From positions 11,488,001-11,552,000 of the forward strand of contig JAKSXM010000137.1 of the NCBI GenBank assembly GCA_022575985.1: DNA of 64,000 nt, given 5' to 3'. This document shows, in pieces, positions 39,310 to 49,019 of the stretch. Each line of letters opens with the position of its first letter. The stretch's first letter is position 1. Source of the stretch: Anagrus nilaparvatae. Taxonomy: Eukaryota > Arthropoda > Insecta > Hymenoptera > Mymaridae. Under the pieces are notes generated by a model. The model saw only the letters and a list, made by a program, of their open reading frames with translations. It searched no databases and was not told the DNA's origin. The translations under genes and the position numbers were made by a program.

Positions 39310-39508
39310 TTGACTACCTCGGTTTCAGTAAAATATTAGTTATTACATATTTGTTGCAAAATTATTCTGTTTTTATAATAGCAATGATGGCATATAAATA
39401 TATATAATAATATATTTTATCATTTCTGTCCATGATTTCTGTTACAAAAACAGATTAATTTTGCAACAAAATATGCAAGTAATATTTTACTGACACTCAG
39501 GTAGTCAA
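39310..39508. repeat. Foldback element A (about 68-nt arms)
   Basis: The left arm (39310-39377: ttgactacct...cagtaaaatatta...tttgttgcaaaatta) pairs with the right arm (39442-39508). The spacer is about 64 nt of AT sequence. It has no coding capacity and is MITE-like. Confidence 0.75.
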
Positions 39509-39513
39509 ACTCA

Positions 39514-39694
39514 AGAGACCCTAGATAAACCGCAGAGACGGACAGATAGGGGGACCGTTTTTGATTGGTCCATGTATTTTAAATGGGAAGGTCGCCATCT
39601 TGGCTAGCAACATTTTTGTGTTTATATGTACTTAAATGAAAAGTCGCCATCTTACCTAGCAACATCTGCCCGTCTCTGGTAATCTAGGGTCTCT
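39514..39694. repeat. Foldback element B with internal direct repeats
   Basis: The ends agagaccctagat...agagacggacagat (39514-39547) and atctgcccgtctct...atctagggtctct (39664-39694) are inverted copies. Inside, a ~23-nt direct repeat, gtcgccatctt-ctagcaacat, occurs at 39591-39613 and 39643-39665. Element B begins a few bases after element A. Confidence 0.7.
39591..39653 (-). promoter_or_regulatory. Two YY1/Pho-like motifs upstream of ORC1
   Basis: On the minus strand both internal repeats read AAGATGGCGAC, close to the YY1/Pleiohomeotic consensus AAGATGGCGGC. They lie about 480-530 nt upstream of the ORC1 start codon. Function is inferred from the motif only. Confidence 0.35.
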
Positions 39695-40125
39695 AGGGTC
39701 TCTAGTTCTTTAGCGCCTCTCCATCGGGCCAGAAAATAGGGGGCAATAGAATGGCAAATACTTCCGGTTCCCGCCATAAAGAATGGAAAATTTAATTTAA
39801 CTGTCGAACGGCTATTCGTTTCTTGAACTTCTTGTGAAAATTGTGTTAATTATTATTTTGTTTTATTAATTTTGAAGAAAATTTTAATAATTTTAAAATT
39901 TTTATAATCAAGATATCTATACTTTCTAAAATTTGTATTTTTTAGAATGGTAAACTTTATTTGCGTTCAAAAAAAATATACTTCCACGTGGCAAGCTAGA
40001 AGTCAAAATTAGTAAGTAAATTTTTTAGTGATTGTAATTTCATAATGAAATAAATATTTTAATAAAATTGTAGCTGTAAATTTGGGTAATTTGGGTCACA
40101 TTTTTGTTATTTATCTTCAAATATA

Positions 40126-42208
40126 ATGGAGACTCCGCAAAAAAGATACCGCACAAGACAATCTGTGGCGAAAACGCCTAAGAAATCAAACGTTTCTAAT
40201 TCCGACGAAGAGGAAGAAATTTTTGATGCAAAAAAGCCAAAAACAAGAAAATCAAATTCATCCAAGAATCCTAATTTTACACCAAAAAAATATGAAACAC
40301 AATTTGCTCCAGAAGAAATCGGTAAATCTGGTAGGCCTAGAAGAACAGTTAGTAGTAAAATTGTTTCCATGAAAGAAGATTTAACAAATGAATCTGAAAG
40401 TGAATATGAAGAGGTAGGGTTGGTTATGCTTCAAAACTTTACTAAAATGGGAATCATATCACCTAAAAAAGATATATCCAAGACTACACCTTCAAAAAAT
40501 AAAAAATCAAATTTAAAAGATGGGAATAAAAAGGTAAAAAAAAATAAAGATGTCTCTTATGATGAAAAAGAATTAGAAGAAAGTGATTCAGATGAAGAAT
40601 ATAATCCAGAACAAGATTTTAAAAATAGTTCTGAAACATGTAGTGAACAAGAAAATGAAGAGCCCAATTCTCCGAAATCAAAATCACTCAGAAATAACAC
40701 TCCTAAATTAAAAAAAAATTTTAAACACATGCTTACAACTCCAGTAAAATCATCTGTGAAAACTCCTTTGAAAAAACAACCATTTACACCATCCATGCAT
40801 CAAAGAATGTCAAATATTCTTAAGCCAAGTACACCTTTACAAGAAGCTCGAAGTGCACTTCATGTAAGTGCCGTTCCTAAATCTTTGCCTTGCAGAGAAG
40901 AGGAATTTAATAATATTTTTACTTTTCTCAAAACAAGATTAACTGAAAATTCAGGAGGGTGAGTTAGTTAAATAAATGCAATATGTGAATTAAGTATATT
41001 TAAAAGTTAATTTTTTTTTTTTTTTTTAGTTGCATTTATGTAAGTGGAGTGCCTGGTACTGGAAAAACTGCTACTGTAAATGAAATAATTAAATGTTTAA
41101 ATAAATGCGTCAAGAATAAAACTTTACAAGAATTTGATTTTGTTGATATAAATGGTATGAAATTATCAGAACCACATCAAGCCTATGTTCAAATTTACAA
41201 ACAATTGTCTGGAGAAACACGACCTTGGGAAGAAGCTCAAAATTTATTGAATACAAGATTTACAACTGCAAGTTCCAAAAAATCAATGACATTGTTATTG
41301 GTTGATGAGGTATAAGCAAATTTTTTATTAAATATAGCTTGTATAATAATTTTTATTTTTTCATTCATAGTTGGATATGTTATGTACAAAACGTCAAGAT
41401 GTAGTGTATAATCTTTTGGATTGGCCTTCAAAAACAAATGCAAAATTGTTGGTAATAACTATAGCAAATACAATGGATCTTCCTGAAAGAAGTTTAATGG
41501 GACGAGTAACTTCTAGATTAGGTTTAACTAGGGTTACATTCCATCCTTATGATTTCAAACAATTACAAGAAATTGTTTTATCAAGGTTGAAAACTGCAAA
41601 TAGTTTTAACAGCGATGCTGTACAATTTGTTTCAAGGTAACAATTAAATACTGTGTTTATATTTTTTTAAATAAAAAAAGAATTATTTATTCATAGGAAA
41701 GTTGCTTCTGTATCCGGAGATGCTAGAAGAGCATTAGATATCTGTAGACGAGCCACAGAAATCGCAGAAGAAAATGGTAATATAATGGTAACCATGAAAG
41801 ATGTAAATCAAGCATTAAGCGAAATGATAGCGAACGTTAAAGTTCAAGCTATTAAAAATTGTTCTTTAATGGAACAATACTTTCTCAAAGCTATTTGTTC
41901 TGAAGTTAATCGAACGGGAATCGAAGAAGTTATTTTCAAAAATGTTTATCAACAGCTAAAAACTTGTTGCACATTTGATGGTAAATTAATTTCATTTAAG
42001 TTTCTTTTGCATTCTGATAAAATAATTTACAGTGTGTTAAATTAAAATTTTAGGTGAAAAAGTGCCAAATGTTTCCCAAGCGTTAGGAATTTGTTCAAGA
42101 TTAAGTTCCTGGAGATTAATTTTGTGTGAACATTCACAAATGGACATATTCCAAAGGATAATATTAAATGTTTCTCCAGATGATATTAATTTTGCCTTAA
42201 ATAACTAA
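40126..42208 (+). CDS. ORC1: ORC1, origin recognition complex subunit 1
   Basis: Five exons: 40126-40958, 41030-41309, 41371-41636, 41697-41980 and 42054-42208, giving 605 residues. ORC1 is the AAA+ ATPase subunit of the origin recognition complex that loads MCM with CDC6 and CDT1. Residues 1-~235 are a basic, Ser/Lys/Pro-rich disordered region with TP/SP sites. The AAA+ fold follows: Walker A GVPGTGKT at 284-291, Walker B LLLVDELD near 366-373, and sensor/arginine region NTMDLPERSLMGRVTSRLGLTR. A C-terminal winged helix ends INFALNN. NTMDLPER and SRLGLTR separate it from CDC6. The BAH domain present at the N-terminus of human and Drosophila ORC1 is absent from this model. The 3' UTR runs into a splice donor 25 nt after the stop. 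Confidence 0.93.
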
Positions 42209-42500
42209 AAAAACAAAAGGATCCACTAATCAGGTAATATTTCATATTTATCAGGTTTATTATACTTTTATATATACATATTTTAAGTATTTGAATGTTC
42301 AAGAAATTAAAAAATGATTCCATATAAGATAAAGTAATAAGTATTTTTCTTCTAATCAAAAAATGAAATTTCTAAACCCATTAAAGTATTTTTTACTGTG
42401 TTCTTAAAGATTTCAATGTGCATATATTGAAAGAAAAATTAAATTCAAAATTTGAACCTAGTTAAAATGATTTTTTTTTTTTTTTTTTATTTAAATAAAT

Positions 42501-42576
42501 TAAAATGATGAACATAATATGTTACCACCAAGATCTATGAATGCCATGAAGATAACATATTTGTCTTCTGATTTAA
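42501..42576 (+). ncRNA. SNORD24: Box C/D snoRNA copy 1, divergent U24-like
   Basis: Box C is ATGATGA at 42505-42511 and box D is CTGA at 42568-42571. The 5' guide ACCACCAAGATCT is intact, but box D' is ATGA instead of CTGA. The 3' guide is changed (CATATTTGTCTT rather than TGTATTTGCTAT). It is the most diverged copy and may be decaying or respecialised. Confidence 0.65.
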
Positions 42577-43287
42577 ATATATCAGAATTAAAATCCAATT
42601 AGCACCTAATCTACCTAAATAAACTTAGGTACTCATTTTGAATGAATTTTTTTTTTTTTTTTAGAACATTGAAATAAAGAACTTGGACATTAATTTAAGT
42701 AAGTGAAATAAATTTAATTTGTTATTTTAATATTTCAAAACTGTTGATAAAAAAAGTGCTTTTTAATTTAATTAAATAATTTTACCATAATTTTAAAATC
42801 TTCAAAGATTGCATGTATAATTCTTAAGTTTATATTTCTCTTTCTCAATCCTATAACTTATCCACCCCAGTATTTTTTCATATTATTTGCTATCATACCC
42901 ATACGTATATTATTTTTATTATTGCCTTTTTAAATGGAACATGTTTTCAAGAAAGTAAACAGGAAAATTTGCATTGGGACATGTTTACTGACTACAAATA
43001 TGTTACAAATGTCCTGCCTTCTAAAATCACGTTAGTCTTTAAAACAAAATTATTTTAAGTACCTAAATCAAAATTATTATAATAAGCTTCCCTACCTTCA
43101 ATTGTAAACATTTTGCCTCGATTGTAGGCCTTCCTCTCTCCATAAACATGTTCCATGTTAATTAAAGTATAAAAGAATTTCTAAGATGAAGAATGAAATG
43201 TATACCACATATGCTTAATTATTTCTTTAAAATTGTTCAAGGAGATCGTAAATTATAATTTAATAAAATAAATAATTAGTTTAATGC

Positions 43288-43362
43288 CTAAATGATGATA
43301 TTTTGCATCCACCAAGATCTCTGATCGCCATGATTATTATATGTATTTGCTATCTGATAAAA
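43288..43362 (+). ncRNA. SNORD24: Box C/D snoRNA copy 2, permuted U24
   Basis: Box C ATGATGA 43292-43298; guide CCACCAAGATCT, then D' CTGA at 43321-43324; C'-like CATGATTA; guide GTATTTGCTAT, then D CTGA at 43354-43357. Both guides match 28S rRNA segments of U24. The 3' splice site is about 79 nt after box D. Confidence 0.88.
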
Positions 43363-43711
43363 ATATATAATCGTTTATTTTTATAGTTATTTAGTTAATA
43401 AACATTTAAATAATATCCAATTTTATTTTGTTACAGATATTTTACAACCAAATGTAAAGAAATACATGTTATTTGGTAATTATTACATTTTTGCATCTTT
43501 TATTTATTAAAAATTTCTGAATATTAGGTTGTGGGGATGTCTTGAAAAACCAAGTTGTAATTTTTTCTAAAATATTTATTAATATTAAAGTTACGTATTG
43601 TCGAGAACCTTAGGATATTAAAAACTCTTTCAATAGGTAAACATCTCTGCAACCTAAGTTTTAAAAATTATCTATTCATTTTTAATTTTTTTTATGTACT
43701 GAATAAATTTT

Positions 43712-43784
43712 TAAAATGATGATATATTGCATCCACCAAGATCTCTGATAGCCATGATTATTATGTATTTGCTATCTGATAAAA
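43712..43784 (+). ncRNA. SNORD24: Box C/D snoRNA copy 3, permuted U24
   Basis: Box C 43716-43722, D' CTGA 43745-43748, C'-like ATGATTA, D CTGA 43776-43779. Guides are the same as in copy 2. It lies in the third host intron, about 76 nt before the acceptor. Confidence 0.88.
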
Positions 43785-44121
43785 GTCAACAAAAATAAAG
43801 TTTTAGAAATATAATTATGACTAGAATTAAAAATAATGTATACTTTTTTTTACAGATTGTCAAATATTAAGAAGGCTGTTACTATATATACATATTTTTA
43901 TAAGGTAATTCAAATATTTATGAAGTCTTAAATTCACCAAGATAGGTTGCACGTTTTTTAAAGCTCAGTTGGTTTACCAATTAAAAATTTTTTTAAATAC
44001 TTAATCCATTTTCTTGAAAATGAAAATTAATTTATGATAATCAAAGTAATGAATAATTATTTTTTTTTTTAATTTCACATAATTAACTAAAAATAATTAA
44101 TTTAATCTTTATATTTAAATT

Positions 44122-44194
44122 ATAAATGATGATTTTTCGCAACCACCAAGATCTCTGATCGCCATGATTATTATGTATTTGCTATCTGATAAAG
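44122..44194 (+). ncRNA. SNORD24: Box C/D snoRNA copy 4, permuted U24
   Basis: Box C 44126-44132, D' 44155-44158, D 44186-44189. The guides AACCACCAAGATCT and GTATTTGCTAT are intact. It lies in the fourth host intron, about 88 nt before the acceptor. Confidence 0.88.
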
Positions 44195-44345
44195 AAAAAA
44201 ATATTTTTTTTCAGGCGTATATAGTTGTAGACTGAAAAATAATTTTCATTCTTTTTTCTTTGTTTTTTTTGTTGCAGATTGTGAAATGCAAGGATTTAGC
44301 TTTATTATTAGGTAATTAAAATATTTCTAATAATTTTTTACTGGA

Positions 44346-44546
44346 CAGTGGTAAAGAAAGTACGATTTTCTGGCTGCTGTATGGCCAAGAAGATCACAAT
44401 TTCTCACCACTGACATAGAAAATCGTATACGACCGTAAGCCATAAACAAAGAATGTCCCAAGTTGCAGTTTACAATCCTTGTTTTTGCCTCAAAAGGTAC
44501 TTTACGTGCGATTTAATCCATTCTTTATTTTTCTGGCCTTAGGTTA
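44346..44546. repeat. Dispersed repeat copy in the fifth snoRNA-host intron
   Basis: Inverted relative to the copy at 19331-19500. It shares gacagtgg, cgattttctggc, aatcgtatacgac, ggtactttacgtgcgattta and cattctttatttttctggcc. It accounts for this intron (44312-44851) being longer than its neighbours. Confidence 0.6.
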
Positions 44547-44697
44547 AATTTACTATTAATTATAAATTTGAAAAGTTAAATACTAATCGAATTTTTGTGT
44601 TTTTTCAAGCCATGTGACATTTGCTTATCTAAATATTAAATCTTAGCTAAGCCTAAAATTTAATTTTCCTTCTTTGAAAAAAATAATAATTACTGAT

Positions 44698-44770
44698 TTT
44701 GATGATGATATTTTGCAACCACCAAGATCTCTGATTGCCGTGATTATTATGTATTTGCTATCTGATAAAA
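44698..44770 (+). ncRNA. SNORD24: Box C/D snoRNA copy 5, permuted U24
   Basis: Box C ATGATGA 44702-44708, D' 44731-44734, C'-like GTGATTA, D 44762-44765. Both guides are intact. The acceptor is about 86 nt beyond box D. Confidence 0.88.
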
Positions 44771-45089
44771 ATCAGCAAAAATAAAATTTTATAAATAATA
44801 TTTGACTTTAGACTTGAAAATAACGTTCATTTTTTTTCTTATTTGTTACAGTTTAGCAGAAACAAGGCTGTTATTAAATTTATTATTGTAGGTGAGTAAA
44901 TCATCTTTTTTAATTAAAAAGTACCTAATTTTGAAATATTTTTGATTCATAAAACTGTTTTCCTTGCATAAAAAACTAGTATTTAGACTAATATTTAATT
45001 TTTTTAATATTTAAAGATTTATAAATGATTTAATAATTAACATGATTACTTAAAAAAAAAAAAAATTCTTTAGATTCAATTTAATTGAT

Positions 45090-45162
45090 TTTAATGATGA
45101 TATATAGCAACCACCAAGATCTCTGATTGCCATGATTATTCTGTATTTGCTATCTGATAAAA
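45090..45162 (+). ncRNA. SNORD24: Box C/D snoRNA copy 6, permuted U24
   Basis: Box C 45094-45100, D' 45123-45126, D 45154-45157. Both guides are intact. The acceptor is about 82 nt beyond box D. Confidence 0.88.
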
Positions 45163-45414
45163 ACGATCAAATTTCATATTTGTAGACACTAAACGGGATT
45201 TTAAAATAATTTTCGTTTTTTTTTGTTTTTTTGTTACAGATAATGATGTTAAAGGAATTGAACTTATAATAGGTGATTATAATTTTTTATTATCGTTTAA
45301 TTTTAATATACCTAATTAGTGAAAACAAATATTTTTTTAAAAATAAGAATATTGATTCTTTTAGTCAAAATCTTTAATTTGATTCTAAACTTCTTAATTA
45401 AAAGAATCATTGTT

Positions 45415-45487
45415 TTTAATGATGATAATGCATACAACCACCAAGATCTGACTGCCATGATTATTATGTATTTGCTATCTGATAAAA
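45415..45487 (+). ncRNA. SNORD24: Box C/D snoRNA copy 7, with shifted D' guide
   Basis: Box C 45419-45425 and D CTGA 45479-45482, with guide GTATTTGCTAT intact. The 5' guide now reads CCACCAAGAT directly followed by D' CTGA (45448-45451). Two bases present in copies 2-6 are missing, which should shift the methylated 28S position by 2 nt. Confidence 0.85.
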
Positions 45488-45741
45488 ATGAGAAAATTTC
45501 ATATTTGCAGATGCTAAATGGGATTTTAAAATAATTTTCGATTTTTTTTTTTTTTGTTACAGATAATGATGTTCAAGGAATTGAACTTATAATAGGTGAT
45601 TATAATTTTTTATTATCGTTTAATTTTAATATACCTATAATTAGTGAAAATTAAGATATTTTTTAAAAAATAAGAATATTGATTCCTTTAGTCAAAATCT
45701 TTAATTTTATTCTAAACTTCTTAATTGAAAGAATCATTGCT

Positions 45742-45814
45742 TTTAATGATGATAATGCATACAACCACCAAGATCTGAATGCCATGATTATTATGTATTT
45801 GCTATCTGATCAAT
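45742..45814 (+). ncRNA. SNORD24: Box C/D snoRNA copy 8, with shifted D' guide
   Basis: Box C 45746-45752, D' CTGA 45775-45778 directly after CCACCAAGAT, D CTGA 45806-45809. It has the same 2-nt loss as copy 7, so that change predates their duplication. The acceptor is about 73 nt beyond box D. Confidence 0.85.
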
Positions 45815-46200
45815 TTTATGCCCAAATATAATTTCTTATCTTTTTGCTCTTTGTACAAATATTTAAAAAAATTTTTTTACAGATTGTAATTTCAATACTT
45901 GGTAATGGAATTTTAAGTTATGAAGCAATTTTTGTACTTAAAAGAATTAACTTTGTACTTAAATAAATTGAAGGACGTAAGAATGAAGAAAGTATGTATT
46001 TTTTTTTTAAATTAAACTTTAATAAATGAAAGATAAATTAGTTTAATATTTTTTTATTTTGCTTTTAGGTTTGGTTTATTTTATACTTCATAATATGAAA
46101 TAAGTTTAACTTTGTAGACGTCAAGTTTTTGTGAACAAAATTTGATGATACCAGATAATCTCTACAGAAGAAAAATAAATAATTTTTTACTGAATTTTTT

Positions 46201-47752
46201 TTTTTTTTAAATTTAATGAGTTATCAGAAATGTATCGAAATAATAATAATTTATTTTTTTTAATTTTTTATGAAAAGTTTATTGTGCCTTATAATTGGTG
46301 TGATTTAATTAAACTTATGATTATTTAAAATATTTCAAAAGTATTAATATATTGTTAATATAATTATTGTATGTTTTAAGATATTGTAAGGTAATAAAAA
46401 TAAATACTATAATGTATATTTATGTAAATATGAATTTTTTTTTTTATTTTTCTGTTATAAATATTAAAAAAGTTTTGAACATTTTAAATAATATAAAAAA
46501 ACTACAGAAGAAAATTATGTTATAATTATATAAATTAAAAAATTGAGTTTTTTATTTAATTTGGCTTAAATAAATAATACATTCTCAGAATTAAAAATTT
46601 TTTGAGATTCACTTAATATATTATATAGAAAAGTTTTTCAAAATTCAATTATTTTATTACAATACTGTTAAATATTTCATTGACAGGTTATAAAACATTT
46701 TTAAATTAAATAATATTACTTTAATATAAATGTTATCTTAATTCTCTTTTGTAATCTTTAACAGGCTTATAAAATAATAGCTACACAATAATAGCCTTAT
46801 TATTTTTTTCTTTTAATATTAATGATATATAAGATCACATTTAGAAATTTTATAAGCCAACTAAATGACTATAAATCTTGGCCATTATTCATTTTTATGG
46901 TCGCTTTATTACTTTTTAGAAGCTAAAATTTCTTTTAAACAGAGCTTTTAAATTATTGTAAAAAACTTTATACATATATATGTTTATTATATATATATTA
47001 TTAATTGTTAATCACACTCGCTTTTTATTTTTTTGAATATCACAAAAGACTGCTTATTTAAAAAAAAAAATTATTTCTTTTTTAAAATATATTTAAGCAG
47101 TATGCACTTAAAAAAGAAAATTATTTTAAGAATCATATAATAAACTAACCTACAATTACACAATTTTTTTCTTTTCTTATACAAATAAATAATTTTTTTT
47201 TCATTCGTTCGTTCATCACATTATTATCGCATATTTTTTAATAAATAGTTCTTGAGAAATATTAAATATTTTGATTGCAGGTACAATATATTAATTATAT
47301 AGAAAAAAAAAAGAGCAAAATAATATTGTATAATAACGGTAAATTATTGTTTGATGATTTTTTTCAAAAACAAACTTTTTATATTATCAATCATATCAAA
47401 ATTTGAAATCATAATATATCACTTAAATTGATTGATTATATAGACATATTTTTCATCTACTATATATATTATATGTTCGTTAAAACTAAGTGAAATTGTA
47501 AATATCACGTGAAATTTGTTAGACAGTTTATTATATAGCGCATTATTGCAACAAAAAATATAATCAATATATTAATTTCTCTTCATAGAAGAGCTTTCTT
47601 CACTATGAATTTCTTCATTACTATCACATTAGATTAGATATACGTGAAAAAAAAAATTTTTTTTGTCCATTGTAAACTCTAAACATTTTAATTTTCACTC
47701 TTAATTTTTAATGAATATTATATGGACCCTGATGATGAGGAATAAATAATTT
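46201..47752. other. Intergenic stretch between the snoRNA host and scylla
   Basis: Very AT-rich, with many AATAAA words. These are the 3' ends of two convergent genes. No exon, RNA gene or clear repeat was seen. Confidence 0.4.
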
Positions 47753-48549
47753 TTAATGTTCTTGCTGATATGATCTGTATAGTTTTTTCTTTTCAAGAGT
47801 AAAGTCTCTACTTATCATAATTGTGCCACCTCGAGTAAGATTTCTGAAATAAAAAGTAAAATATTAAATAAAATTTTTAATTATTATAAAAAATTATAAT
47901 TTACAAGTAATAAAAAAAATAACTCACTTTAAGAACTGAGGCAGCAATATGTGCCACGATGTTTGATCCTGTTTTAGAGTAAGGTAAAGTTCAAAAGTTG
48001 ATACTGCACTTGGGTCACACTGTATCCTTGATAACCGAGCACATACATTATCTGTTTCAAAACTTATGAAGAGAGTGCATCCTCTGTTAAAAGTATTATT
48101 TTTAAATTAGTAAATTAATAATAAAAATATATACATATTTGTAAAAAAAATTTTTTTAAATTATATACCTTAATCCACACGGTTCAATTTCAGCAGCACC
48201 TAAAATTTCTCTGGCAATTTTTGGCAAAAGATCAGCCGGTAGTAGAACTTCGCCACAATCCAATTGTGCATGTTTTGCTGCTCGAAGTTCAACTTCCAAT
48301 CTTTTAGCTAAGGCTTGACAAGCTGCTGCATCCAAATCATCAAATACTTCTTCAGCTAAAGATAACAATAAAAAAAATTAATGTCTTGTAAAATAAAAAA
48401 ATTTAACAAAAGACTCTTCCAAAAAGCGAAGGTCTTTTAAAAAATGATTTGAAAAAAAAGTGGGAGGTTGAAAACAAAAGGGGTCACCGCTCACCTTTGG
48501 TTTTGCCAAAGCCGACAACTTCCAATGGACGATTTGTTAAAATTTCCAT
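47753..48549 (-). CDS. scyl: Scylla/charybdis (REDD1/DDIT4-like) TORC1 inhibitor
   Basis: Four exons: 48495-48549, 48169-48355, 47928-48083 and 47753-47843, giving 162 residues. REDD1-family proteins are stress- and hypoxia-induced cytosolic inhibitors of TORC1 acting through TSC. The conserved RTP801_C domain covers most of the protein: CGEVLLPADLLPKIAREILGAAEIEPCGLRG, then RIQCDPSAVSTFELYLTLKQD, and the terminal EKKKLYRSYQ (human IKKKLYSSEQ). It is shorter than human DDIT4 (232) and Drosophila scylla because the N-terminal Ser-rich part is only about 20 residues. Which Drosophila paralogue it matches cannot be told. The promoter is unusually clear (see TATA/initiator), fitting an inducible gene. 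Confidence 0.9.
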
Positions 48550-48865
48550 TGGCAAAATTTAATATTTTCTTTTACTTAATTTATAAAAAAATATCACACT
48601 GAGTTGGAAATAAAGATAATTAAAATCTTGATTCTAAAAACAGTATAAATGAGATCCTTTGTGTCTTGCAAAAAAACGGTCACTAAATGTTAACTTTTTG
48701 TGTTGATTTCTTTCTTATATATAATTTCAATAATCAACGACTAGCTTATAACAACTTAATTCAATTGAATTATAAAAAAAATTAATTTGTTAAAAAGTTT
48801 TAATAATATTATATGTACAAATGCAAACTCTTAATCTTAAACAACAACGGTGACCGAACAAGACC

Positions 48866-48903
48866 GACTGACTCGGCCGGCAACCCTTGACACGCATTAT
48901 ATA
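48866..48903 (-). promoter_or_regulatory. TATA box and initiator of the scylla gene
   Basis: On the minus strand TATATAA (48897-48903) precedes an arthropod-type initiator TCAGTC (48866-48871). The predicted start A is at 48869, 28-34 nt downstream of the TATA box. This predicts a 5' UTR of about 320 nt. Two RCGTG (hypoxia-response core) words lie upstream, at 49047-49051 on the minus strand and 49284-49288 on the plus strand. Confidence 0.6.
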
Positions 48904-49019
48904 CCAGCCTCCCTACCCTTCCAATACATATAAAAGACAATATAACTATATAGTCTCTTCTTTCCTATTGGTTCCCAGCTTGTTCTCCCTCTGCTTTACC
49001 AACACATACATAAGTCCTT

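Larger units (their letters stand above)
38577..40125. other. Divergent region between TANGO2 and ORC1, with two foldback repeats
   Basis: Back-to-back starts, so both promoters should be here. The middle holds a hairpin-forming inverted repeat (39310-39508) and a second foldback (39514-39694). The latter contains two YY1/Pho-like sites. I searched this stretch for a BAH-domain exon of ORC1 and saw none. Confidence 0.5.
45240..45882 (+). repeat. Tandem duplication of exon-intron units with snoRNA copies 7 and 8
   Basis: Two adjacent units of about 320 nt, starting at 45240 and 45563, are nearly identical. Both have exon ATAATGATGTT(A/C)AAGG..., the same intron start, snoRNA and flanks. They diverge toward the end of the second unit. 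This is a recent segmental duplication. Confidence 0.85.
42209..46200 (+). ncRNA. Multi-intron non-coding snoRNA host transcript downstream of ORC1
   Basis: A chain of well-formed splice sites defines tiny exons: 42665-42698, 43437-43475, 43856-43904, 44278-44311, 44852-44891, 45240-45272, 45563-45595 and 45883-45901, then a last exon from 46069. Introns: 42234-42664, 42699-43436, 43476-43855, 43905-44277, 44312-44851, 44892-45239, 45273-45562, 45596-45882 and 45902-46068. The first donor (CAG/GTAATA) is 25 nt after the ORC1 stop. The first eight introns each carry one box C/D snoRNA; I found none in the ninth. The exons have stops in all frames and no family similarity. The design resembles UHG/GAS5-type host genes. 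The 5' end is unknown: either ORC1 transcripts read through and splice here, or an unrecognised promoter near 42210-42500 is used. Poly(A)-like words occur around 46170. Confidence 0.75.

Noticed and set aside
11785..42208. Functional cluster of genome-stability genes (SAS-4, 53BP1, FANCD2, ORC1)
   Set aside because: They are interspersed with unrelated genes on both strands and eukaryotic gene order is mostly not operonic. Coincidence is the simpler reading without comparative data.
40126..42208. CDC6 as an alternative identity for ORC1
   Set aside because: NTMDLPER, SRLGLTR and the winged-helix end match ORC1, and the N-terminal basic region is too long for CDC6.
42501..45814. Regular repeat array resembling a CRISPR
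   Set aside because: The repeats are about 70 nt with box C/D logic, spaced 290-600 nt with splice sites between them, in a eukaryotic genome. snoRNA genes explain them fully.
45902..46200. A ninth snoRNA in the last host intron or final exon
   Set aside because: A TGATGA-like word occurs at about 46143, but it lies in the final exon and has no CTGA box at suitable distance nor a rRNA-matching guide.
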